Notes: generated by a model not told the origin, from the letters alone. DNA of 7,034 nucleotides from an uncultured Oscillospiraceae bacterium (GCA_900540305.1 UQFL01000077.1:1-7034); one strand, 5' to 3'; counted from the first letter of the stretch, positions 1-6,531 are shown. A program made the numbers and translations.

Positions 1-26
1 CAGCGTCAGATGTGTATAAGAGACAG
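1..26 (+). other. Nextera (Tn5) read-1 adapter remnant, sequencing artefact
   Basis: Positions 8-26 read AGATGTGTATAAGAGACAG, the 19-base Tn5 mosaic end used in Nextera libraries, and positions 1-7 (CAGCGTC) are the 3' end of the read-1-specific adapter that precedes it. A mosaic end preceded by that exact tag is not expected in natural DNA. These bases should be trimmed; genuine genomic sequence starts at about position 27, and the assembly ends here. Confidence 0.97.
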
Positions 27-152
27 ACAGTATTTTGTTTAAAAAATTTAACGGGCAATATGTTGAAATTTTTAACATTAGCCATCATGCAAAGTACTGA
101 AAGTGTTTTGGAATTACATTAATGTTATAAAACAAAACGAAATGATTATTAA
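27..152. other. Short AT-rich noncoding stretch downstream of the last gene
   Basis: These 126 bases follow the stop codon of the zinc-ribbon protein gene and run to the adapter. I see no open frame of useful length and no GC-rich hairpin followed by a T run, so no intrinsic terminator can be assigned. A weak imperfect inverted repeat (TGTTGAAA/TTTTAACA, about 61-77) is too AT-rich to weigh. The operon may end here or continue past the contig edge. Confidence 0.6.
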
Positions 153-1802
153 CTAAGCAATCTTAGTCAAATTATAATAATCATCAAATTTATTCGAAAT
201 AATTTCATCAGTGCTCTCATATGAGCTGTTAACTGAATCATAATAATCCTCAGGAGTAAATGATATTGTTCCCTCAGGAGACATTATTACATTTTCAAAC
301 ATAACATACAGGTATCTCGTTTCGGTTTCATCATTCCATGAAGTGTATGTATAAGAATAGATTAAACATAAACTGTTATGATAACTGTCATAATCAGATT
401 TTTCCTTTAAATCTGCAATATAAGCTGAATTAAACTTAAAGCCAGAATAACTGTCATAAGTTGCATAATAAGTGTTTATAACATTAGTAGCGGATGTTTT
501 GAATTTTTCTAAATCCTCGTTGCTAATAGTTGTTGATTTTGTAATATATTCACCTAAACCACTAACAGTATACTCCTTACTATAACTTGCAATATACAGA
601 CTATAATCAGTCGTAAGATCAGAGGAAGAATTACAAAATACAGTAACAATATCGTCGTTTTTAAAATAAGAGTCTTCTTGTTCACTGTTCAAGTAGAAAT
701 TTATTTTTGAAACAATGTATCCATCTTTTTCTATTGCTATTGTACGGTCGTCATAGTATGAAACTTTAAAGCCTTCTACACCCTCAATATCTTGGTTGAG
801 ATTATTATCTACAACACATTTTGCTTGAGCGTATCCGTTTGCACCATACAAAACAAGATCTACATATTCAAAAGGATCAAAAGCATTTACAACCTGCAAA
901 TCAGAAATTGTATACCCATATTCGCAACCATTAAATTGAACTTCCACTCCTTCATAATTATGAACATAGGAACTTACACTAACAGTTACAATATCATCAT
1001 TTTTCAAATTTTCTAATTTGTCTGCTGTAAAGGTGAACGCATCAGCGCTTATAAAGTCATTAAATGTCAAATGCTCACCTCTAATACGCTTTTTCTTGCT
1101 CAACTTTTCATTCAAGTCCCTTTCCAAAGCTTCCCAATCTATAACATTTTGAAGCTCATACTCGGAAATTGAAGCATATTCATTGTATCCGTAAACCGAT
1201 AATCCAGGACCGATATCATAATTATAATAAGGACTTTGTTCTTCATAATACTCGTCTGTATACTCGTCTTCTGGATAATAGTAATCTTCGTACTCGTATG
1301 TATTATAATCGCCTTCATACACATTATTGGCTTCATAATATTCTTCGCGAGCAGAGTCATTATAAACACTGCTGCTTATATAGTCACACATATTAATTTT
1401 GACAGGAATTCTATTCCAAATTAAATATCCCACCGCAATACCAATCACTAAAATAACAATAACAACAAAAATAATTATTGCTGCTTTTTTATTAAAGCGT
1501 ATAGTTTTTATATTATTTGAATTGCTATATGCATTACCTACAGAAGACTGAAGCGACTTAGAATCGCCTTCATTGGTTTTATAGCCATAAACATTTTCAC
1601 TATCGTTTTCACTTACAACTGAATCTTCACCGGCAAAGGAATAAGGATCAAAATCATTATCACCTTCCAAAACATCATCTTCTTTATCCGGATTTGGATT
1701 ATCATTTACTTTATCTTCATTTTCAGTTGTTACTTTAGTTCCGCAATTTTCGCAGAACAAGTCACCATCATTTATCACATGACCACAATTTTTACAAATC
1801 AT
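153..1802 (-). CDS. Zinc-ribbon, single-pass membrane protein with Tyr/acidic stalk and duplicated outer motif
   Basis: A 549-residue protein not recognised by name. Seen in the sequence: an N-terminal four-cysteine zinc ribbon (C3, C6, C17, C20), an acidic Asn/Asp/Glu linker (about 25-100), one strongly hydrophobic membrane segment (about 107-129) preceded by Arg/Lys, then about 420 residues predicted outside. Just past the membrane lies a stretch with 16 Tyr and 17 Asp/Glu in 50 residues (147-196). The outer part repeats the octamer KNDDIVTV at 267-274 and 381-388, each followed by a YTxSxL-like end. Such zinc-ribbon plus membrane plus beta-rich outer-domain proteins are common in Clostridia, usually without known function. 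The frame stays open 24 codons further upstream, into the ATPase gene, but the ATG at 1802 is chosen because AGGAGG lies 6 bases before it and the zinc ribbon starts right there. The gap from the ATPase stop is 10 bases, so the two are probably co-translated. Positive-inside topology puts the zinc ribbon in the cytoplasm, where it could meet the ATPase (inference). Confidence 0.9.
   Translation of the reverse strand: MICKNCGHVINDGDLFCENCGTKVTTENEDKVNDNPNPDKEDDVLEGDNDFDPYSFAGEDSVVSENDSENVYGYKTNEGDSKSLQSSVGNAYSNSNNIKTIRFNKKAAIIIFVVIVILVIGIAVGYLIWNRIPVKINMCDYISSSVYNDSAREEYYEANNVYEGDYNTYEYEDYYYPEDEYTDEYYEEQSPYYNYDIGPGLSVYGYNEYASISEYELQNVIDWEALERDLNEKLSKKKRIRGEHLTFNDFISADAFTFTADKLENLKNDDIVTVSVSSYVHNYEGVEVQFNGCEYGYTISDLQVVNAFDPFEYVDLVLYGANGYAQAKCVVDNNLNQDIEGVEGFKVSYYDDRTIAIEKDGYIVSKINFYLNSEQEDSYFKNDDIVTVFCNSSSDLTTDYSLYIASYSKEYTVSGLGEYITKSTTISNEDLEKFKTSATNVINTYYATYDSYSGFKFNSAYIADLKEKSDYDSYHNSLCLIYSYTYTSWNDETETRYLYVMFENVIMSPEGTISFTPEDYYDSVNSSYESTDEIISNKFDDYYNLTKIA
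1215..1364 (-). other. Tyr/Asp/Glu-rich low-complexity stalk segment (residues 147-196)
   Basis: Within the zinc-ribbon membrane protein, 33 of 50 residues are Tyr, Asp or Glu, with runs such as EDYYYPEDEY. It begins about 18 residues beyond the membrane segment and ends before the folded-looking outer part. It is probably an extended, highly negative spacer through the cell wall or a binding surface; the sequence does not say which. Confidence 0.8.
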
Positions 1803-1807
1803 ATACA

Positions 1808-1814
1808 CCCTCCT
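1808..1814 (-). promoter_or_regulatory. Shine-Dalgarno AGGAGGG overlapping the ATPase stop codon
   Basis: On the minus strand AGGAGGG overlaps the TAG stop of the upstream ATPase gene (1815-1813), and the ATG at 1802 follows AGGAGG by 6 bases. It is a near-consensus site. It fixes the start of the zinc-ribbon protein at 1802 rather than at the upstream in-frame codon at 1874, and suggests that ribosomes finishing the ATPase restart here. Confidence 0.9.
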
Positions 1815-3132
1815 ATTTAGTCGAAATATATTCATCAAACCTAAAAATAAACGGTTCAACATTTGGGATGCCAACTATTGCTTGTCCTATAAGTAAATTA
1901 GTCACCGCCCAATCTTCAACAACATTGGCTTCTCTCTGATTTTCAACAAGCCCTTTACTCTTGTTTATCGGCAAGTAAGCCTCGGTAATTTGATTCTTAC
2001 CATAAAGCTGTTGTATATATTCTCTTGATTTAGAATCGTTGACTCTAAACGAAAAACTTGTTAAAAATCCACTTAAGATACTACGAGATCGTTCCTCACC
2101 ATACAAATCATAAATCTGCTCAACATTTTGTATGCCAATCATAAACTTAATTCCCAGACTTCTACCGAAGTTAACAGCATCATCGATATGCTCAAGGTTA
2201 GGAAGAAGTCTGAACTCGTCTGTAATAAAATAAACATTACCTTCGCTTCGCTTTCTACCGAGAGCCTCCTTTATTGCCATGTCAAACATAAGGCTATATA
2301 TCGGAGATAACATTTTTCCTATGCTCAAATCATATTCGATAAAAACTTTTTTTCCGCCTTTTCTTCTGACAAGATTTTTTAAGGACAATGTACCAGTTTT
2401 AGAAAAATTACCAACAAATATCTCTCTGACAACCTGCTGAAGAACTGACATTACACCCTGAGTTTGTGCCGAATCTTCTTTGTCTATGTAACTGACCATC
2501 GCTCTAAGATCATCATGGGAATTAAGCATTTTCTTTATTTCGCTTACTTGCGTATTATTTATGTAATGAATTAAATTTTTATTAGTTCTTAGATTAGGAG
2601 GATACACCCTTATAAAATGGATCAAACAGGCCATAAAAATATCTTTTGCAGCGTTTGGGAAGAATATCTGATTAGTTTTATTACACTGCTCAGCGAATAA
2701 ACTATTTGAAATTTCAATAACACTCTCCATTAAATGTTCGCCATATTCTATTTCGTTAAATATATTCCAGTAATCAAGCGAATCTTCACCTGTTGAAGTA
2801 TTATCGTTACTTATAACAATATCGCCTTTTTTATAAAACTCTTTGTAAAAGTCCCCTTTTGTATCGAAGATTATCATTATGTCTTCTTTAGATAATCTTT
2901 TTTCTATTTGAGATATTATATGAAAAAAGGCGTTTGTTTTTCCCGTACCTATACCACCGAGAAACATTATATGTTTACTGAGAAGATTATCGTCTATAGG
3001 TATCGAAACGACAGTTCCATTTCCATCTTTTCCTTTTAAAACAACATGAGGATCATTTGTTTTTATCCTCGGTATTATATTTTGCAGCTCATCACCGAAC
3101 AATACTGAAAATTCTTTAATACTACCACTCAT
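1813..3132 (-). CDS. VirD4/TrwB/TraD-type coupling ATPase lacking a membrane anchor
   Basis: A 439-residue P-loop ATPase of the type IV coupling protein class, which in known systems feeds DNA or protein substrates to a secretion channel as a hexamer. Seen: Walker A GGIGTGKT (59-66); the family's second strand IFDTKGDFYKEFY (88-100), matching the 'D-x-K-G-D-F' pattern of TrwB/TraD proteins; Walker B VYFITDEF with D305 and E306; and a downstream GIQNVEQIYDLYG (333-345), the equivalent of the family's Q-containing sensor strand. No hydrophobic segment long enough to cross the membrane is present, whereas classical VirD4 and TraG proteins carry N-terminal membrane helices and are usually longer. 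It may therefore be soluble and recruited by a neighbour. The ATG at 3132 follows AGGTGA by 4 bases; that site overlaps the TAG of the metallopeptidase-like gene, and the gap is only 8 bases. A HerA/FtsK-like role is the main alternative, but the KGDF motif favours the coupling family. No relaxase or VirB4 is in view. Confidence 0.93.
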   Translation of the reverse strand: MSGSIKEFSVLFGDELQNIIPRIKTNDPHVVLKGKDGNGTVVSIPIDDNLLSKHIMFLGGIGTGKTNAFFHIISQIEKRLSKEDIMIIFDTKGDFYKEFYKKGDIVISNDNTSTGEDSLDYWNIFNEIEYGEHLMESVIEISNSLFAEQCNKTNQIFFPNAAKDIFMACLIHFIRVYPPNLRTNKNLIHYINNTQVSEIKKMLNSHDDLRAMVSYIDKEDSAQTQGVMSVLQQVVREIFVGNFSKTGTLSLKNLVRRKGGKKVFIEYDLSIGKMLSPIYSLMFDMAIKEALGRKRSEGNVYFITDEFRLLPNLEHIDDAVNFGRSLGIKFMIGIQNVEQIYDLYGEERSRSILSGFLTSFSFRVNDSKSREYIQQLYGKNQITEAYLPINKSKGLVENQREANVVEDWAVTNLLIGQAIVGIPNVEPFIFRFDEYISTK

Positions 3133-3136
3133 AATA

Positions 3137-3142
3137 TCACCT
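3137..3142 (-). promoter_or_regulatory. Shine-Dalgarno AGGTGA overlapping the upstream stop codon
   Basis: On the minus strand the TAG stop (3143-3141) runs into AGGTGA, four bases before the ATG of the coupling ATPase. A ribosome ending the metallopeptidase-like gene is positioned to restart on the ATPase, implying matched synthesis of the two proteins. Confidence 0.75.
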
Positions 3143-5036
3143 ACATTCCCATGGACGCGTCTTCAGCCATTTCTCCCGCGTCAGCAGAATTTTCTGCCGC
3201 ATTACTTGCATTTTCAGAAGCATTATCTGCAAAACTTTGATCGTTAGTATTAGCATTGTTATTTTGATCATCAGATAATCCTTTATCTTCCTCTGGTTTT
3301 GCACCGTTTTCCTGGGAGTTTGCATAGCTTGGATTTGAACTATCCTGACTATGATCAGTCTGACTGTTAGGCAAACTCTGCTCCTCCTCTGGTTTTACAC
3401 CGTTTTCCCGCGAGTTTGCATAGCTTGGATTTGATCTATCCTGACTTCGATCAGGCTGCTCATTAGGTAAACTCTGCTCTTCCTCTGGTTTTACGCCGTT
3501 TTCCTGCGAGTTTGTATAGCTTGGATTTGAACTACCCTGACTTTGATCAGACTGACCGTTAGGCAAATTCTGCTCCTCCTCTGGTTTTGCACCGTTCTCT
3601 TGCTCTGAATCTACATAATTAGGAGTGAACTTATCCTTATTTTCTTCAGAAGAGTAACCTGAATAATTAGTTTCTCCATCAAATCCGTCATGGTTGTACT
3701 CTTCAACCGATTCAGGAAAATTATTTGTATCATTTCCATAAGATTTGGCAGGAGAATATCCGATATCTTCATTAGCATCATAATAATTGTTTCCGTCTGA
3801 AACAATTTCATTTGCATCATGATCTCTTATTTCGCCTTCAAGAAAAGCATCTTTCTCATGATCATTGGGCTGTATAATTTCATTATTTGTACCGGCAACA
3901 TTAGGTTGATCAATTATCTTTTGGTTTACATTTTCTAACGCATCATCCTGTTTAGAAACGCTTCCTTCTTTATTACCAACACTATCTGCATCTACTAAAT
4001 ACCCGTTCCGGTTATCTTCAGAAACAAAAGAATAATTTTCAGGTTCTGGTTTATAAGTATCAATATCATGCCCCTGTGTAGCACTTTGAGCTATTGATTC
4101 ACTAGGCTTTATATTGCCGTGTTTATCTGCAAGCTCATCCATATACCTACTACTATATACATCTGGAGGATACTGAGTACTGAGTGAATCTATTTCTTTA
4201 TTTACATCACTTTGAAAATCTCCGTCATATGCATTGTTCAACGCAGCATATGGAGACATTCCGGATTTCAAATTATTTTCATACGCATTTTTGAATTCAG
4301 GATTGCTTTCTATCAGATTGTGAGTAGCGTCATTATAATAAGCATTTCTCTGCTGTTGACTTAACATAGCTTTTTGCGAATTTATATAATTAGCATAATT
4401 TTGGTCACCAGCAAACACTGAAGAAAACTGTTCACTGTTCATTTTGTCGAAAGCATAAGAAAAAGTATCCTGTTCACTTGCAATATTAGAATAATTTGAC
4501 ACCCCGGTTATATTATCACTAGAATTAGCTTCATTATATACTCCGGAATAATATGACTTCTCTATTCCATCTTGGTTTCTGACATATCTTTCATCAGGCT
4601 GATCTATGTATCCGTTTATGCAATCATTATGATAAGCATGACGACCCTCATGAATAACAGTATCCATACCATCGAACTGACCTCCATTTTGAGCACACTG
4701 ATCAGTCAAATAATATGAATTCATATGAATCTTGTCATCATTTGCTGTATAATAACCACACCCATCAGGCATATGTCCTTTAGAATCATATGGCAATGAC
4801 GCCTCATTATCAAAAACTACTTGCCTTGGCATTCTATGCTGCTGGGCAGCCATTTCATTTTCAAGATTTTGATAAGCATCCATTCTTTCCTGAATAGACA
4901 GATTCTTAAACTCATCACTTTTGAATTTATCCAGAAACGAATCAGGAGTCTGTAATATTTGATTTTTAGCAGGAGAAGAGCTTTCGTTCAATCCGGACTT
5001 ATTGTTTCCGCCTAAAAAGAAATCAAATATTCCCAT
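3141..5036 (-). CDS. Putative HExxH zinc metallopeptidase with long acidic repeat tail
   Basis: A 631-residue protein; no named family recognised. Residues 1-10 (MGIFDFFLGG) form a short hydrophobic, amphipathic start, with no signal peptide. Residues about 65-200 hold the candidate catalytic domain: DTVIHEGRHAYH places the zincin motif at H129-E130-G131-R132-H133, with H129 and H133 as zinc ligands and E130 as catalytic base. E188, in ASEQDTFSYAF 55 residues on, is a plausible third ligand as in gluzincins. HE-x-RHAY motifs of this kind occur in effector-like zincin domains (general knowledge, not a database match). Residues about 200-310 look helical and hydrophilic. From about 310 to the end the chain is low-complexity, rich in Asn, Asp, Glu, Ser and Gln, with three 32-residue repeats (480-575) and a partial fourth, ending in an Ala/Glu/Asn/Met segment. 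Its ATG shares one base with the stop of the 95-residue gene (TAATG). Secretion by the neighbouring ATPase, or a role as a structural partner, are both inferences. Confidence 0.88.
   Translation of the reverse strand: MGIFDFFLGGNNKSGLNESSSPAKNQILQTPDSFLDKFKSDEFKNLSIQERMDAYQNLENEMAAQQHRMPRQVVFDNEASLPYDSKGHMPDGCGYYTANDDKIHMNSYYLTDQCAQNGGQFDGMDTVIHEGRHAYHNDCINGYIDQPDERYVRNQDGIEKSYYSGVYNEANSSDNITGVSNYSNIASEQDTFSYAFDKMNSEQFSSVFAGDQNYANYINSQKAMLSQQQRNAYYNDATHNLIESNPEFKNAYENNLKSGMSPYAALNNAYDGDFQSDVNKEIDSLSTQYPPDVYSSRYMDELADKHGNIKPSESIAQSATQGHDIDTYKPEPENYSFVSEDNRNGYLVDADSVGNKEGSVSKQDDALENVNQKIIDQPNVAGTNNEIIQPNDHEKDAFLEGEIRDHDANEIVSDGNNYYDANEDIGYSPAKSYGNDTNNFPESVEEYNHDGFDGETNYSGYSSEENKDKFTPNYVDSEQENGAKPEEEQNLPNGQSDQSQGSSNPSYTNSQENGVKPEEEQSLPNEQPDRSQDRSNPSYANSRENGVKPEEEQSLPNSQTDHSQDSSNPSYANSQENGAKPEEDKGLSDDQNNNANTNDQSFADNASENASNAAENSADAGEMAEDASMGM
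3285..3599 (-). repeat. 96-bp in-frame tandem repeat, three full copies plus a partial fourth
   Basis: Full copies are at 3504-3599, 3408-3503 and 3312-3407; a partial copy (ENGAKPEED) is at 3285-3311. Each encodes 32 residues beginning ENG(A/V)KPEEEQ(N/S)LPN and ending SNPSY(T/A)NS(Q/R). By hand count, copies 2 and 3 share 27 of 32 residues, 1 and 3 share 25, and 1 and 2 share 23. Changes cluster in the middle (positions 15-23), while the KPEEEQ and SNPSY parts are constant. The residues before copy 1 (TPNYVDSEQ) resemble a degenerate copy end. The unit is acidic, Pro/Ser/Gln-rich and probably disordered. Copy number could vary between strains. Confidence 0.95.
4638..4652 (-). other. HEGRH zincin motif (residues 129-133)
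   Basis: The five codons CAT GAG GGT CGT CAT encode H-E-G-R-H within DTVIHEGRHAYH, with hydrophobic residues before it as expected for the active-site helix. The codon for the proposed third ligand, E188, lies at 4473-4475. Confidence 0.85.
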
Positions 5037-5323
5037 TATTTTTTACCAAAATTCATGTATTTGAAATATTTCCTGTATTCATCATTCTTCATAAGAATAT
5101 CCATATTGAAAAACGCCTGTAATTCATTACATCCGACTTTATCAATTACTTGTTTCAAATCCCAACCGTCAAAGCTGAACTGAGGGATTTCATTTGTCTC
5201 AATATAATATTCAAATGCTTTTTCCAAATCCTGATGAAACAAAGAAATCTTAACTAAAGCTACATCAATCTCTTTTTCATTTAGCGAATCTTTAAGCTTA
5301 TTTTGCAGTTTGTCGTAGTTCAC
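5036..5323 (-). CDS. Small acidic/helical protein of unknown function, partner of the metallopeptidase-like gene
   Basis: A 95-residue soluble protein, not recognised. It is predicted mostly helical, with many charged residues in the first 40 positions and an aromatic-rich second half (FSFDGWDLKQV, ELQAFFNMDILM, YRKYFKYMNFGKK). There is no signal peptide, membrane segment or metal motif, and only one Cys (C65). The start is GTG at 5323: an in-frame TGA lies two codons upstream and the next in-frame Met is residue 74. A degenerate GGTGG site lies 8 bases before the GTG. Its TAA stop overlaps the ATG of the next gene by one base (TAATG), so the two proteins are probably made together. A small gene fused translationally to a candidate effector suggests a chaperone, adaptor or immunity protein, but nothing in the sequence decides this. 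Its open frame, compact operon fit and lack of competing ORFs support it as real. Confidence 0.8.
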   Translation of the reverse strand: MNYDKLQNKLKDSLNEKEIDVALVKISLFHQDLEKAFEYYIETNEIPQFSFDGWDLKQVIDKVGCNELQAFFNMDILMKNDEYRKYFKYMNFGKK

Positions 5324-5368
5324 CCATCACACCACCAATCAAATATTCGGTCTATTATTATTTATTAA
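5324..5368 (-). other. 45-base AT-rich spacer with weak ribosome binding site
   Basis: This gap separates the four-helix membrane protein from the 95-residue gene. Read on the minus strand it is AT-rich, then becomes G/T-rich (GATTGGTGGTGTGATGG) just before the GTG start, with GGTGG as the only Shine-Dalgarno candidate. An out-of-frame ATG four bases before the GTG leads nowhere useful. I see no clear -35/-10 pair or terminator hairpin, so transcription probably reads through. Confidence 0.5.
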
Positions 5369-6484
5369 TTAGTCAACCTTCCATTTTTCAATAGCTGCAT
5401 CGCCCATTGTTTTTATATCGTCAATCATGGTGCCAAGTTCTCTAATAGCAAGATCGGTGTCTTTCCAAGGCAAAATTTCTTGGTAACCTGAATTTAAATC
5501 ATCTTTAGCCATAAACAGGAAAGATAAAAGACCCATAATTGGTTCTCTTCTGATTTCAATTGCAGATGATGCACCGGTTTTAAATATTGCAACAAGATTT
5601 GGAACGATTGAATATAAGAAAAGATTAATAAGGCAAGAAAGAGAAAGAAAAGCAAAACAGAACCACATGAAGCCATTATCACTATAGGTTAAAACCTCTG
5701 CTAATATTGATCCGGCAGCTATTGATAACAAAATTTGCCTTAAACCATAAAACTTTTCATAAATACGATTACTTTTTGATAAAAATGTTAAAACGCCGCA
5801 TCCAACAAGTACAAGCAGCCCGAAAACAACGGAAGCAAAAGAAGGAGAGATAGCCAAATCATCCATATAATATTTCATAGACAGAAAATATGACAACGCA
5901 TATCCGATAAGTCCACCGAAAATTGCAGTAATTATAATTCCAAAAATCAGACTAAGAGGATTAAATTCGTGTTTATTTCTAATCTCTACTCCTGCAAGTT
6001 CATCAATTCTGAATTCCTGATGCAATACACTTCTTCCGAATAAAGAACGACCTGCAGCTCTAAATATAATTCTTTTATTTGTAACCTGGATTCTTCCTTG
6101 TGCTTTTTCAAATGTCAATCTGTTCCTTAACTGTGCAAAATCATATTGCTTAATAGGAACTTCCCCATCGTTTGCTGTAATACAATCGGGTACGATTTTC
6201 ATGCCACTTTCAAAAGCACTTGATGAATAATATTTATCTTTCTGTTCACTTATCATGTCGACACCTGTTGCAAATTTGCCAACTGCATCAGAAATGCCTT
6301 TTTTCATCTTATCAGGATCGATGTTAATAACTACATCTTTGTCATCAACAGAAACAGAATTTGAATTAGACTGTGCAGAAGCATACGGATTAAACACATC
6401 TCCAGATGTATTATTTACTGCACTTTGGCAGTTACATACTTCACCATCTTCAAGTTTTCTTCCACATTTTGTACAAAATGCCAT
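5369..6484 (-). CDS. Zinc-ribbon, PH-like, four-helix membrane protein
   Basis: A 371-residue protein of a type seen in Firmicutes but without a gene name I can support. Domains in order: an N-terminal zinc ribbon with C4, C7, C17 and C19 (CxxC-x9-CxC); a polar linker (20-100); a beta-rich region (about 108-170) with RIQVTNKRIIFRAAG, which resembles bacterial PH/GRAM-like domains where a strand reads 'lTnkRlif'; four hydrophobic segments (about 176-201, 215-235, 248-266 and 271-298); and a cytoplasmic C-terminal tail ending in IRELGTMIDDIKTMGDAAIEKWK. Both termini are therefore expected inside the cell. The ATG at 6484 has AAAGGAG 9 bases upstream. It lies 66 bases after the NTF2-like gene and 45 before the 95-residue gene. 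Like the last gene of the operon it pairs a cytosolic zinc ribbon with a membrane anchor, so both could dock the soluble ATPase or the peptidase (inference). PH-like identity is moderate; topology is well supported. Confidence 0.9.
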   Translation of the reverse strand: MAFCTKCGRKLEDGEVCNCQSAVNNTSGDVFNPYASAQSNSNSVSVDDKDVVINIDPDKMKKGISDAVGKFATGVDMISEQKDKYYSSSAFESGMKIVPDCITANDGEVPIKQYDFAQLRNRLTFEKAQGRIQVTNKRIIFRAAGRSLFGRSVLHQEFRIDELAGVEIRNKHEFNPLSLIFGIIITAIFGGLIGYALSYFLSMKYYMDDLAISPSFASVVFGLLVLVGCGVLTFLSKSNRIYEKFYGLRQILLSIAAGSILAEVLTYSDNGFMWFCFAFLSLSCLINLFLYSIVPNLVAIFKTGASSAIEIRREPIMGLLSFLFMAKDDLNSGYQEILPWKDTDLAIRELGTMIDDIKTMGDAAIEKWKVD

Positions 6485-6493
6485 AATTTTACA

Positions 6494-6500
6494 CTCCTTT
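6494..6500 (-). promoter_or_regulatory. Shine-Dalgarno AAAGGAG for the PH-like membrane protein
   Basis: AAAGGAG on the minus strand lies 9 bases before the ATG at 6484. The leader GGAGTGTA is shared with the first gene of the window, whose site reads TAGGAGTGTA, suggesting related translation-start leaders for the two membrane-protein genes. Confidence 0.8.
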
Positions 6501-6515
6501 AAAAATTATTTTTAA

Positions 6516-6531
6516 ACAGAAAATATTCTGT
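6516..6531 (-). promoter_or_regulatory. 16-base inverted repeat in the 66-base intergenic gap
   Basis: On the minus strand the gap reads ACAGAATATTTTCTGT: perfect 6-base arms (ACAGAA/TTCTGT) around a 4-base loop. It sits between the NTF2-like gene and the PH-like membrane protein gene. Downstream is TTTAAAAATAATTTTT, not a clean T run, so a strong intrinsic terminator is unlikely. It could be a weak attenuator or an operator for an internal promoter. A second, AT-only palindrome (AAAAATTATTTTT) occupies 6501-6513, and a 7-T run directly follows the stop codon of the preceding gene. No confident -35/-10 pair is seen. Confidence 0.35.

Noticed and set aside
1..26. Natural Tn5/IS50 transposon end
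   Set aside because: The sequence is the engineered mosaic end with the Nextera read-1 tag, and no transposase gene is adjacent.
61..77. Intrinsic terminator after the last gene
   Set aside because: The imperfect TGTTGAAA/TTTTAACA repeat is nearly all A/T, too weak to terminate, and has no distinct T run.
792..1424. Open frames on the plus strand and in a second minus frame over the Tyr-rich region
   Set aside because: They overlap a well-supported gene, have no convincing ribosome sites, and arise from its AT-rich, repetitive codon composition.
1813..3132. Proof of an integrative conjugative element
   Set aside because: A coupling-type ATPase alone is not enough: no relaxase, VirB4, integrase, attachment site or origin of transfer is visible in the window.
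3285..3599. CRISPR array
   Set aside because: The 96-base units are contiguous, in frame and diverged, with no unique spacers between identical repeats; they are protein-coding repeats.
6255..6515. Plus-strand open frame of 86 codons
   Set aside because: It is antisense to the zinc ribbon and linker of the PH-like membrane protein, whose start, ribosome site and domains are clear; the antisense product shows no motif.
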